23,591 nucleotides of DNA. It comes from a virus. The position numbers and the translations under genes were made by a program. A model generated the notes under the pieces. The model was not told where the DNA came from, searched no databases, and saw only the letters and a list, made by a program, of their open reading frames with translations. Each line of letters starts with the position of its first letter. Positions within the stretch are counted from its first letter, which is position 1. The stretch lies in the IMG/VR virus record IMGVR_UViG_3300009506_000651, positions 1 through 23,591 of that record. The stretch is one strand, 5' to 3'. Positions 5,346 through 12,580 of the stretch are shown here, in pieces.

Positions 5346-7084
5346 TGCCCTGGACTCTGCGCGACGTCGAGCGCTTCAATCCGGACTTGCCGGATCAATA
5401 TCGAGCCCAGTGGGTAGCCGTCGCGAACAGCGCACTCCAGAGCTGCCTGGACGACGGCGGGACGACCGAGACCTGCGACGCCCAGGCGATCATGATGGCG
5501 AACGGAGTGGTGGCTCGAGCCCAGGAGGGGACGATGGAGATGGGCGACGTCGCACGGTTGACACTGGCAGACGGGAGCAAACGGACCCTCTTCGAGGTCT
5601 GTGCTCTGGCATCCGAGGCAGTGACGCTCAAGGCGACGGCCCGCGGCCTCCTGCGCCAGCTCCAGGCGGTGCTCGATCTCCGCGATGTGCCGTCCCGCCT
5701 GCGGGACGAGATAGTTGACGTGGTGACCGCGCTCAGGGCGACCTGGGACGATCTCGGCTTGGAGGCGGAGGGAGATATGACCACGAATGCCCAAGAGCAG
5801 GCTACCAAGTTGATCGATGGTGTTGAGTATCCTCCGTCCGCCTTCCTAGTCGTAGAGGACCCAGAGAGTCCGGCGACCTGGCACCTGCAGGTCCGCGATG
5901 CGGACGGCAACCCGGACCATCGGCTGATGGGCGCGGCATGGGCCGCGCTGACCGTGGGATACCGCGGGAACCGCTACGAGGGCCCTGGGAAAGAGGAGGC
6001 CATGCGGAAACTTCAGGCGCTCTACTCTGGTGAGGACATGCCAGAGCCGACCGAGGTGGATGTCCGGATCGACGACGCGCTTGACAAGATGGGCGAGGTC
6101 CTACGCGCTTTGTTCCATCCGGTCGAGGAGCCCGTCTCCGAGCTGGCAGAGTCAGCGATCTCTGCTGAGACCGGGAGCGTGGTCCGCCTGCTGGAGCAGG
6201 AAGACGGAGCAGCCGAGCGCGACCCGGAGGGCCCGCTCCGCATGCGGATCGTAGTTATCGAGCCCGGCCTGGGCAACGAGCGGGACAACCACCTCTATGA
6301 GGCCGAGATGCTCCGCCGGGACGCCCACGTGTTCGAGGGCGCCAAGATGTACGTGACTGACCACAAGGAGACCGAGAAGTCGGTCAGGACAGAGGTCGGG
6401 GACATCGCCAAGAGCCCGGTGGGCTTCACCGATACGGGAGGCGTGATCGCTGAGGCCCGCATCTGGGACCCGGCCTTCGCGAAGATGGTCAGGAATCGAC
6501 ACGCGCTGGGTGCCCTGAATACCCTGCACGATTCGATCAAGGCAACGGGCAAGGTCAAGAGAGGCGCAGACTGGAACGGTCGCAAGGTCAACAAGGTCGA
6601 GCAGATCGTGGCTGCCGAGTCTGTTGACTGGGTGACGCAGGCTGGCGCGGGAGGGCGAGCGCTGGCCCTCATGGAGTCAAAGACAGGCGCGGGAGGAAAC
6701 GCCATGACCGACAAGGACGAGACGATCGTTGAGGAGGTCGAGGAGGTGGTCGAGACCACCCTGAATGAGACCGAACAGGCGCCGGAGGCCATGGGGCTTG
6801 GCGAGACCCTTAAGGTCCTGCTGGAGTCCGGACTGCCTCAGGTGGCACAGGCCAGGATCGCCGAGCGGGCGCCCTTTGAGTCGCAGACGCAGCTCGAGGC
6901 AGCCATCGCTGGCGAGAAGGCCTACATCGCGGAACTGGCCGAGGCCGCTCCCAGACGGGAGCCGAGGGTCTTCGGCAACTCTGGCAGGGCTCCCAGACGG
7001 GAGGAGCAGCCAGAGCAGAGCGAGATCGCTGAGGCCGCGGCCGATGAGCTCGACAAGATCATCGCCGCGCATCTCGGGAGGTAA
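5345..7084 (+). CDS. ChaB-like / prohead protease / scaffold fusion protein
   Basis: 579 residues with several parts. Residues 1-60 resemble the small ChaB fold (MPWTLRDVERFNPDLPDQYR, then a Trp-containing helix). Residues 150-235 form a conserved-looking alpha/beta block (Phe-Leu-Val-Val-Glu-Asp-Pro-Glu). Residues 295-440 look like a phage prohead protease: His340 in VTDHKE and Ser397 in LHDSIKATG are candidate catalytic residues with spacing like HK97/U35-type proteases. Residues 454-579 are Glu-rich, helical and end in a charged helix, as expected of a scaffold. Proteolysis would remove scaffold before DNA packaging. It stands directly before the decoration and capsid genes. In-frame ATGs at 5777 and 6704 both have strong ribosome sites, so shorter products are likely. 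The catalytic dyad is inferred by eye. Confidence 0.8.
   Translation: MPWTLRDVERFNPDLPDQYRAQWVAVANSALQSCLDDGGTTETCDAQAIMMANGVVARAQEGTMEMGDVARLTLADGSKRTLFEVCALASEAVTLKATARGLLRQLQAVLDLRDVPSRLRDEIVDVVTALRATWDDLGLEAEGDMTTNAQEQATKLIDGVEYPPSAFLVVEDPESPATWHLQVRDADGNPDHRLMGAAWAALTVGYRGNRYEGPGKEEAMRKLQALYSGEDMPEPTEVDVRIDDALDKMGEVLRALFHPVEEPVSELAESAISAETGSVVRLLEQEDGAAERDPEGPLRMRIVVIEPGLGNERDNHLYEAEMLRRDAHVFEGAKMYVTDHKETEKSVRTEVGDIAKSPVGFTDTGGVIAEARIWDPAFAKMVRNRHALGALNTLHDSIKATGKVKRGADWNGRKVNKVEQIVAAESVDWVTQAGAGGRALALMESKTGAGGNAMTDKDETIVEEVEEVVETTLNETEQAPEAMGLGETLKVLLESGLPQVAQARIAERAPFESQTQLEAAIAGEKAYIAELAEAAPRREPRVFGNSGRAPRREEQPEQSEIAEAAADELDKIIAAHLGR
5767..5779 (+). promoter_or_regulatory. Internal ribosome site and ATG (residue 145) in protease gene
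   Basis: GGAGGGAG at 5767-5774 precedes an in-frame ATG at 5777. A product starting here would lack the ChaB-like part but keep the protease and scaffold (435 residues). Purine-rich codons for Glu/Gly could produce such a site by chance. Confidence 0.45.
6692..6706 (+). promoter_or_regulatory. Internal ribosome site and ATG for nested scaffold
   Basis: GGAGG at 6692-6696 lies 7 bases before an in-frame ATG at 6704 (residue 454). This is exactly where the protease-like sequence ends and the acidic helical scaffold-like sequence begins. Confidence 0.65.
6704..7084 (+). CDS. Nested scaffold protein (internal start within protease gene)
   Basis: A 126-residue product in the same frame as the protease gene, beginning MTDKDETIVEEVEEVVETT. 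It is strongly acidic at the N terminus, helical with LKVLLESGLPQVAQARIAER in the middle, and ends in a charged helix (ADELDKIIAAHLGR). Many tailed phages, lambda C/Nu3 being the best known, make their scaffold from an in-frame internal start in the protease gene; layout, composition and ribosome site here all agree. The C-terminal charged helix would bind capsid protein during assembly. Separate expression is inferred from the sequence and not demonstrated. Confidence 0.6.
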   Translation: MTDKDETIVEEVEEVVETTLNETEQAPEAMGLGETLKVLLESGLPQVAQARIAERAPFESQTQLEAAIAGEKAYIAELAEAAPRREPRVFGNSGRAPRREEQPEQSEIAEAAADELDKIIAAHLGR

Positions 7085-7089
7085 AGAGA

Positions 7090-7608
7090 ATGCCAAGCGC
7101 ATACGAGTATGAAGTCTCGAGCGAGAGCGGAAGGGAGCGGCACGTTGCCATCCCGTGGGCTCGGCTGACGGACACCACGCCGACCCTCGCCGAGCCAGCA
7201 CAGGTGACTGGCCTAACGGCTGGCCGACAGCTGACCGGGACGGTGGTGAACGCCGGCACGGCGGTGGCTGCGGGCGGCACGGCTGAGGCCATCCTGAACG
7301 TGGCCTGGGGAGCCGTATACTTCCACAACGTGCGGAACGTGCTCACGTACACCTCGGGCCCAGTGGCCGAGGCAACCTGGGGAGCCATCAACATCGGCGA
7401 CCCTGTCTACTATGACGCGGAGCAGGACGCCCTCAATGGCGTCAAGCTCTCCACCGCACCGACCCAGAGCGACGGCGCTACGCGGAACGCACTTTTCGGG
7501 TGGGTGGTCATGAACCAGGACGAGGATTCATCGGACTTCCCCAAGGGCACAGCACTCGCGGGCTCAACGCAGGAGTGCGCGGTGCTTCAGGGCGGACCGG
7601 AGGCGTAG
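7090..7608 (+). CDS. Head decoration / capsid cement protein (DUF2190-like)
   Basis: 172 residues, GGAGG at 7077-7081 with the upstream stop TAA inside the spacer. The protein is Ala/Gly/Thr/Val-rich and strand-rich; the segment AINIGDPVYYDAEQDALNG followed by a distant GWVVMNQDED resembles the DUF2190/RecA-inteinase-like decoration family, where a small beta barrel clamps capsid subunits. Position between scaffold and major capsid is the usual place for a decoration protein (as with lambda gpD). The gene is followed 2 bases later by the capsid start, so high coordinated expression is likely. Confidence 0.72.
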   Translation: MPSAYEYEVSSESGRERHVAIPWARLTDTTPTLAEPAQVTGLTAGRQLTGTVVNAGTAVAAGGTAEAILNVAWGAVYFHNVRNVLTYTSGPVAEATWGAINIGDPVYYDAEQDALNGVKLSTAPTQSDGATRNALFGWVVMNQDEDSSDFPKGTALAGSTQECAVLQGGPEA

Positions 7609-7610
7609 GA

Positions 7611-8789
7611 ATGGCTATCACAGTTTACACGCCACGCAGGCATCGGATGCGACGGCTCCTGGCCATGGTGCTCGAGGCCGCCCAGGCTGACGTGCGTTCC
7701 GATGGTCGGCTCGAAGAGAGCCAGAAGGCCTCTCGAGTGGACGAGCTCGAGCAGGTCTACGAGTACTATGACGACGTGGTCAGCAGCTCCGGGTCCTGGG
7801 AACCGGCGGACGCCAGGCTCCAAGAGGCCCTGACCGTCGGCCACTTCCCGAACTACTTCGCGAGGGTCCTGAACCGGGCGGTCTACGCTCGCTATACCAG
7901 CCGCATGAGCGACTGGCGCGACTACACCTACCAGGATCAGGTTCCCGACTACACGGTAGCCGAACGCTATCAGTTCTCCGAGTTCGACCGCCTCGAGAGG
8001 CGGGTCGAGAAGGAAGAGGCGTACGCGGGCTACGTGTACGAGGACACGGTTCGCCAGTTGCAAGTCGATGACTACGCCAAGCAGATCGACTTCAGCAGGC
8101 GGATCCTCGTCAATGACGATCTCGGGGCCTTCAACAACATCATCGACAAGATGGTGGATGCGGCCAAGCGCTTCCTGGACTTCTACGTCTCGGCGCTCTA
8201 TGACAACGCGCTGAGCCAGGCAGCCCTGGTCGCTTTGGGCGCGAACTATGCAGGCACGGGCCGCCTGACGACCGCGAACCTGGCCATCGCCTGGAACGCG
8301 TTCGTACAGCGGGTCGACGGCAGAGGCAACCCGATCGTGGCGAGCCCAGTCTACCTGGTGATCCCGCCGATCCTCAGGCTGACGGCGGACCAGATCCTCC
8401 AGAGCGAGCGGATCGCCGAGCTGGCGACCAACGCGGTCAACGTGCTGCGGGGAGCCCTCCAAGTCAAGGAGGACCCTTACATCGCGACCGCGGCTCCGAA
8501 CGTTCCCTGGTACCTGTTCGCTGACCCGATGTCGATTCCGGCGGTGACAGTGGTCAAGCTCCAGAGCCTGGCGAACGACTTTTACGTCTACGCCAAGGCG
8601 CCCGACAAGACGCCGCTCAGCATGACGGGGGCGATGGGCGCGGCGGACTGGCGAGCAGGTTCGTTCCTGACCGGAGACATCGAGCTCCTGGTCGAGACGA
8701 CCGTCGGCCAGCGCATCGACGACCTGACCGGCCTGGTCGGGATAACAGATGCTAATGGTGTTTATTATAGCTCGGGAACCACCCCGTAG
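7611..8789 (+). CDS. Major capsid protein (HK97 fold)
   Basis: 392 residues starting at ATG 7611; GGAGG at 7599-7603 supports this over the in-frame codon at 7500. It forms the icosahedral shell. HK97-fold traits: a long charged helical N-terminal region (residues 1-60), an E-loop-like strand region around 100-150, and the FSRRILVNDDLGAFNNII segment (about 165-182) similar to Mu gpT-like capsid proteins (a strand, then Asn-Asp-Asp-Leu-Gly-Ala-Phe). A helical P-domain spine follows (VDAAKRFLDFYVSALY). A late YVYAK strand and LLVETTVGQRIDDL come before a short C-terminal end. Placement after protease/scaffold and decoration genes is diagnostic. The last codons (about 8740-8789) are unusually A+T-rich, at the edge of the inserted HNH gene. 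Confidence 0.87.
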   Translation: MAITVYTPRRHRMRRLLAMVLEAAQADVRSDGRLEESQKASRVDELEQVYEYYDDVVSSSGSWEPADARLQEALTVGHFPNYFARVLNRAVYARYTSRMSDWRDYTYQDQVPDYTVAERYQFSEFDRLERRVEKEEAYAGYVYEDTVRQLQVDDYAKQIDFSRRILVNDDLGAFNNIIDKMVDAAKRFLDFYVSALYDNALSQAALVALGANYAGTGRLTTANLAIAWNAFVQRVDGRGNPIVASPVYLVIPPILRLTADQILQSERIAELATNAVNVLRGALQVKEDPYIATAAPNVPWYLFADPMSIPAVTVVKLQSLANDFYVYAKAPDKTPLSMTGAMGAADWRAGSFLTGDIELLVETTVGQRIDDLTGLVGITDANGVYYSSGTTP

Positions 8790-8795
8790 GATAAT

Positions 8796-9542
8796 ATGCA
8801 CATAGATAGCGACGGCCTGAAGTTCTGCCCGGAATGCCAAGAGCGCAAGGCTCGGGAGGAGTTCGCGAAGAACAAGAATACCTCCGACGGCCTGACGGTC
8901 TACTGCAAAGTCTGTCGCAATGCCCGAGAACGAGCTAGGCATGAGGCAGATACAGAAGGCAAGGAACGAAGGGCCCGCCGCTATCGGCAGCAGTGCGAAG
9001 ACCCGAAGTTCATCAAGGCCCAAGCAGACCGGAGCGCAGCATGGTATGCAAGAGCCTCCGAGGATGAAGCTTTCATGGCTCGTCGCCGGCAGCGCGATCG
9101 CGACACCTATGCTTCAAAGCCTGACTACGGTCGGGCAAAAGCACAACGGCAGTGGGCAGAGATGACTGCGACTGAGGAAGGCCGAGCGGCGGCCAATGCT
9201 AGGCACGCCAACTACGTGAGGCAGCGCTATGCTGAGGATGAAGACTTCCGTCAGTATGTGAGAGACTACTTCCGAACACGGAACGCGACCAAGCGTTCCA
9301 ACGGCGGGAGTCTGTCTATTACGGACTGGCAGAAGCTCTGTGCCCTTAGCGCCGGGCGTTGTCTGAAATGTGGAAGGGAAGGGGTCGAGCTCGATCATGT
9401 GATCCCGGTCGCGCTGGGCGGATCGAGCAATGTGATCAACGTGCAGCCTCTTTGCAGAAGCTGCAATGCCTCCAAGCGCGACCAAATCGAGGACTACCGA
9501 ACGCCGGTCATGATGCAATGGCTGGCCGAACGAGTCTCATAG
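8796..9542 (+). CDS. Free-standing HNH endonuclease with N-terminal zinc finger
   Basis: 248 residues. The N terminus has a four-Cys zinc-ribbon-like site (C11, C14, C37, C40). The centre is Arg/Ala/Glu-rich and helical, suiting DNA binding. The C terminus holds an HNH nuclease of the zinc-bound type: Cys pairs near 189/192 and 220/223, the Asp-His pair at 200-201 and Asn near 215 and 224 in place of the last His (HNN-like). Such free-standing endonucleases are selfish homing elements and commonly lodge next to phage structural genes. It separates the capsid gene from the rest of the head module by only a few bases each side. The ribosome site (GGAT) is weak, which suggests low expression. 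Composition is slightly less G+C-rich than the neighbours. Confidence 0.88.
   Translation: MHIDSDGLKFCPECQERKAREEFAKNKNTSDGLTVYCKVCRNARERARHEADTEGKERRARRYRQQCEDPKFIKAQADRSAAWYARASEDEAFMARRRQRDRDTYASKPDYGRAKAQRQWAEMTATEEGRAAANARHANYVRQRYAEDEDFRQYVRDYFRTRNATKRSNGGSLSITDWQKLCALSAGRCLKCGREGVELDHVIPVALGGSSNVINVQPLCRSCNASKRDQIEDYRTPVMMQWLAERVS
8796..9542 (+). mobile_element. Homing-type HNH insertion between capsid and downstream head genes
   Basis: The gene behaves as a compact insertion: 6 bases after the capsid stop and 9 bases before the next start, with no flanking repeats or intron boundaries that I can see. Target site unknown. Confidence 0.45.
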
Positions 9543-9551
9543 GAGAACGCA

Positions 9552-9830
9552 ATGGCGAACAAGAAGGACTATGCACCCAAGTGGCCTGAGAGCAAGCGCA
9601 TTCCGCACGCGCACATCGACTTTGGGTCTCCAGAGCACGCGGCCCTCGTCGGCTTGCCCGACGAGGTGACCGCGTCCACGATGGACCCGGACGAGAGAGC
9701 AGCGCGGGAGCGCCTCCTCAAGGCCGAACCGGTGATCGCTTGCCCGGAGCGGAAGAAGCCGATCAACAGGCGGAACTACGCTGTGGACGAGCCGATCATC
9801 GATGGGTGGACCATCTACGGTAGGAGGTAG
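9552..9830 (+). CDS. Small conserved-looking phage protein of head module
   Basis: 92 residues, with AGGAG at 9541-9545. The protein is hydrophilic with basic ends (about 13 Lys/Arg in the first and last thirds), a Pro-rich N-terminal arm, a helical middle (MDPDERAARERLLKAE) and a strand-like GWTIYGRR end. The final Arg codons are written GGTAGGAGGTAG, so they also supply the ribosome site of the next gene. I do not recognise a family; position after the capsid suggests a minor head or neck component. No membrane segment or catalytic motif is present. Confidence 0.65.
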   Translation: MANKKDYAPKWPESKRIPHAHIDFGSPEHAALVGLPDEVTASTMDPDERAARERLLKAEPVIACPERKKPINRRNYAVDEPIIDGWTIYGRR

Positions 9831-9832
9831 CT

Positions 9833-10753
9833 ATGCCGTTCGGAAGCTTCGGGGCGAGCATGCCTCTTGAGCGACTCAAGCCCTGGTATCCCGGACAGCT
9901 CGGGATACCAGGCTCGGACAATCCGCTGGGCATCCGCATGGAGCCGCAGGGCCTCGTCTACTACGTGGATGGATCCTCTGCGGTCGCGAACGACAGCAAT
10001 GACGGGACCGATCCCGACGAACCGTTCGAGACCATCCAGGCGGCTATCACGGCCAGCAACGCGACGATCGACTGGGCAGAGACTCCTCCCTACTATGGGA
10101 TGAACACGATCATCGTTGCGCCAGGCGTCTATGACGAGAACCTGACGCCAGCCTACTACTGCCGCATCATCGGGCTCGGGCTTGCGACAGGCGGAGACGT
10201 CTGCGTGAACGTGGAGCCGACCAGTGGCTCCTGCTTGGCCGGGACCGGTCTCGGCCTCCACCTGTTCAACATCCGGTTCACCTGCAACACGGCGCACCCG
10301 GTGATCGACTTCGGAGTGATGAACTCGACGATCATCGAGGCCTGCATGATTGTAGATGGGAACCCAGGGCTGGCCACCGTCGGGATCGATACGACGGGGG
10401 CGGGGGGCAGCCAGATCCTTGGTTGCAACATCACGAACACCAACAACCCGATCACGATCGGGATCCGTAGCACGGGCAACTTCTTCGACTGCCAGATCAT
10501 CGGCTGCAAGATCCACGCGGTAACCACGGGCATCGATCTGAGCGGCGCAGCGCTGGTGGGCAACACGCTCATCGCGCATAACTACATCGCCAAGCCCGTG
10601 ACCGGCATCAACGATGCTGTCGGGAATACGCTCGTGGTGGACAACTGGATCACAGCGACAGATGCGATCAGCCATGCGGACGCGACCATGGTGATCGCCA
10701 ACCATGTGCAGGATGCTGGAGTGGGCGCGGTCGAAGCAGCCGGCACCGACTAG
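9833..10753 (+). CDS. Parallel beta-helix (pectate-lyase-like) virion protein, copy 1
   Basis: 306 residues. Residues 1-40 form an N-terminal module with PLERL, a Pro-Gly-Gln-x-Gly-Ile-x-Gly motif and GIRMEPQGLVYYVD. From about residue 44 a DUF1565/pectate-lyase-like right-handed beta-helix follows: NDGTDPDEPFETIQAAI is the usual cap sequence, then a ladder of short strands with Asn/Asp/Gly turns and several inward Cys, about 20-25 residues per rung. Such proteins act as tailspikes or other receptor-binding or polysaccharide-degrading fibres, but no catalytic residues can be assigned by eye. The gene is paralogous to the next one, with the same N-terminal module, so both probably attach to the same virion site. 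Its location within the head module hints at head fibres. Confidence 0.78.
   Translation: MPFGSFGASMPLERLKPWYPGQLGIPGSDNPLGIRMEPQGLVYYVDGSSAVANDSNDGTDPDEPFETIQAAITASNATIDWAETPPYYGMNTIIVAPGVYDENLTPAYYCRIIGLGLATGGDVCVNVEPTSGSCLAGTGLGLHLFNIRFTCNTAHPVIDFGVMNSTIIEACMIVDGNPGLATVGIDTTGAGGSQILGCNITNTNNPITIGIRSTGNFFDCQIIGCKIHAVTTGIDLSGAALVGNTLIAHNYIAKPVTGINDAVGNTLVVDNWITATDAISHADATMVIANHVQDAGVGAVEAAGTD
9882..9912 (+). repeat. Perfect 12-bp inverted repeat in beta-helix gene 1
   Basis: CCTGGTATCCCG (9882-9893) and CGGGATACCAGG (9901-9912) are exact reverse complements around a 7-nt loop. The repeat overlaps the codons for the Pro-Gly-Gln-x-Gly-Ile motif, about 50 bases inside the gene. Confidence 0.75.
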
Positions 10754-10761
10754 GAGGGATC

Positions 10762-11751
10762 ATGCCGAGCACTGACGTACGGTTTCCCGGCGTCTTCCCT
10801 CTGACGCGGCTCAATACGCTGTTCCCAGGACAGTTCGGAATCCTGGGAACAGCCAACGAGACTGGCCTCCGGATGCACCCGACCGGGACGGTCTTCTACG
10901 TGGATCCGAACTACACGGGCGTCAGCGACAACCGTGATGGCACGGACCCGCTGGCGCCCTTGCAGAGCGTGGCCACTGCCCTGACCAAGTGCCAGGCCTA
11001 TCGAGGCGACGTCATCTATGTGATGGCGAACAACTCTTGGCAGTACGGCAACAGCGCGGATGGCTACACGACGGCCATCGTCGAAGAGGTCGAGATCACA
11101 GTCCCTGGCGTCTCCATCATCGGGGTCAGCCCGAGTGGGCAGGGCGTCTACTGGAACCCGACCCGAAACGGTGGGACCTGCATCACGGTGAGCGCTATCG
11201 ACTGCACGATCGAGGGCTTCTTCTTCACCGAGGGAGCATCAAGCGGCTGCGATGGCATCTATGCCGAATGGGACGGCACGACTTTGTTCGGCGAGAACCT
11301 GACGGTTCGGCACTGCACGTTCGACGACACGGTAGCGACGGCGATCCAGCTCGAGTATTCCTGGAACTGCGAGATCGCTTACAACCTGTTCAAGGAATGC
11401 TCAGTCGCCGGGTTCTATCTCGACCCAGCAGGATCGTCAGCGGCCTACATCAGCCTGCACGACAACGCCTTCCAGAACTGCGCCGTCGCCATGGCCTGTC
11501 AGGGCCTCGAGGACAGCCAGATCTGGGGCAACCTGATCTACAACGGGAACGCCCAAGGCGCGGGAGTGGCTACAGACGAGGGTCTGGACACGACCGGAGG
11601 CAACTCCAATATCGTGGCTGGGAACTGGTTCAGCTGCTTGCTCCCTGTGCCGGCCAATGGGGACTGGGACGATCTCAACACTGCCAACGCATCCGATGCC
11701 TGGATTGGCAATGGGTGCCTCAACGGTCCTAACACGACCAACCCGACGTGA
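10762..11751 (+). CDS. Parallel beta-helix (pectate-lyase-like) virion protein, copy 2
   Basis: 329 residues, upstream TAGGAGG at 10751-10757 fusing stop and ribosome site. Its N terminus repeats that of copy 1: PLTRL, PGQFGI, a Gly-Leu-Arg-Met-His-Pro segment, then FYVDPNYTG and DNRDGTDPLAPLQS as helix cap. The remainder is a strand ladder with Cys, Asn and Gly turns (for example CEIAYNLFKECSVAGFYLD) as in pectate-lyase-fold proteins. Divergence from copy 1 is high beyond the N terminus, as in duplicated receptor-binding proteins under selection. The stop TGA at 11749-11751 is in frame with the next start, so read-through would fuse it to the following protein. Catalysis is not assignable; a receptor-binding or depolymerase role is inferred. 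Confidence 0.78.
   Translation: MPSTDVRFPGVFPLTRLNTLFPGQFGILGTANETGLRMHPTGTVFYVDPNYTGVSDNRDGTDPLAPLQSVATALTKCQAYRGDVIYVMANNSWQYGNSADGYTTAIVEEVEITVPGVSIIGVSPSGQGVYWNPTRNGGTCITVSAIDCTIEGFFFTEGASSGCDGIYAEWDGTTLFGENLTVRHCTFDDTVATAIQLEYSWNCEIAYNLFKECSVAGFYLDPAGSSAAYISLHDNAFQNCAVAMACQGLEDSQIWGNLIYNGNAQGAGVATDEGLDTTGGNSNIVAGNWFSCLLPVPANGDWDDLNTANASDAWIGNGCLNGPNTTNPT
10818..10853 (+). repeat. Perfect 13-bp inverted repeat in beta-helix gene 2
   Basis: GCTGTTCCCAGGA (10818-10830) and TCCTGGGAACAGC (10841-10853) are exact reverse complements with a 10-nt loop, over the same Pro-Gly-Gln motif as in copy 1. The arm sequence differs from copy 1, yet the pairing is kept. Confidence 0.75.
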
Positions 11752-11757
11752 GGCAGC

Positions 11758-12393
11758 ATGGCTACTGAGGCCTGGCTTCTCGAGGGCGCTAGCATCGGCG
11801 AGGGAGACGAAATCGCGAACTCCCTCGCCGACCGCATCCTGACGTTGCAGGGCGACTCAGAGAAGATCGATGACGCGGCCACGGACGGGCTGGCTGGCAC
11901 CGAAGACAGCCTGGCCTATCGCGTCCACGAAATCGAGACGCACCTGCACAACTCGGGCCGCTTCTGGGGATCCAACGGAGCTGCGGACGAGACGAACGCG
12001 ATCGCCGCTACGGTCTCGGTGCCGTTCGTAGCCGTCAGTGGGAACGACACCTGGGGAACGGCCATCCCGATCTGCGGGACAAGCGACAACCCGGTTGGCG
12101 CCTCGGACGTCAAGTTCGACGCGCACCTGATCCTAGTCACCGACACGGATCACGCGACGCCGTACAGGATCAGGCTGATCTACGGCTCTGGAACCAGCGG
12201 CGATGCCATCACGGCGGGGCAGTGGAGTGAGGCAATGTTCATCACCTCGACCGGGCCCTTCTCTAGTGGCGTGCCACTTAGCCTCATCATGCACCGAGTC
12301 GATGTGGGCTGGAAGCTCTGGGCACAGGTCTGGAACGCGACGAACGGGAGCAATGTGGACTTCTTCTGGGGCGCACACGGCTATCCAGGTTAG
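11758..12393 (+). CDS. Hypothetical virion protein, fibre-like
   Basis: 211 residues in the same frame as the beta-helix gene before it, 6 bases after that stop (GAGG at 11750-11753). Residues 1-65 are helical and acidic, consistent with an attachment or trimerisation stem (ANSLADRILTLQGD, then a second helix ending IETHLHN). Residues 70-211 are beta-rich with Trp/Phe strands (FDAHLILVTD, YRIRLIYGSG, GWKLWAQVWNATNG), resembling a phage fibre-tip sandwich. The helical stem plus beta head is a typical fibre plan. I do not recognise the family. Together with the two beta-helix genes it forms a surface-protein cassette. Confidence 0.7.
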   Translation: MATEAWLLEGASIGEGDEIANSLADRILTLQGDSEKIDDAATDGLAGTEDSLAYRVHEIETHLHNSGRFWGSNGAADETNAIAATVSVPFVAVSGNDTWGTAIPICGTSDNPVGASDVKFDAHLILVTDTDHATPYRIRLIYGSGTSGDAITAGQWSEAMFITSTGPFSSGVPLSLIMHRVDVGWKLWAQVWNATNGSNVDFFWGAHGYPG

Positions 12394-12403
12394 GAGAAGC
12401 AGA

Positions 12404-12580
12404 ATGGATCAAAGGGTAGCGAAGCTCTCTATCCTCGGCGTCGATCCGGAGGTCGCCGAGGAGCTGGTCAAGGCAGGAATCGACACACCGCGCAAGATCA
12501 AGAAGGCCAAGGCGAGCGAGCTGAAGAATGCCAAGGCGGACAAGGACTCGAAGGTCAAGCAACTGAGGCAGAAGAAGTGA
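12404..12580 (+). CDS. Small HhH/SAP-like basic protein
   Basis: 58 residues; ATG 12404 is chosen because TAGGAGA at 12391-12397 precedes it, while the longer in-frame ORF from 12203 overlaps the upstream gene. The sequence LGVDPEVAEELVKAGIDTPRKIKKAKASELKNAK fits a helix-hairpin-helix or SAP/HeH-like motif (Ala-Gly-Ile-x-T-Pro followed by Lys-rich helix), and the C-terminal tail is very basic, so it may bind DNA or act as an adaptor. Lengths like this are typical of small head-tail module genes. The stop overlaps the next start (GTGA). Confidence 0.68.
   Translation: MDQRVAKLSILGVDPEVAEELVKAGIDTPRKIKKAKASELKNAKADKDSKVKQLRQKK

Noticed and set aside
8787-8796. GATAAT hexamer as a promoter for the HNH gene
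   Set aside because: No matching -35 hexamer at a suitable distance, and a start would fall inside the gene.
7587-9023. Long antisense ORF of 478 residues opposite the capsid gene
   Set aside because: It mirrors the capsid codons, spans gene boundaries, is rich in His/Arg/Val/Asp as complement of G+C-rich third positions gives, and has no ribosome site.
9815-10705. Antisense ORF of 296 residues opposite beta-helix gene 1
   Set aside because: Same complement-of-coding signature; the + strand product is clearly a beta-helix protein.
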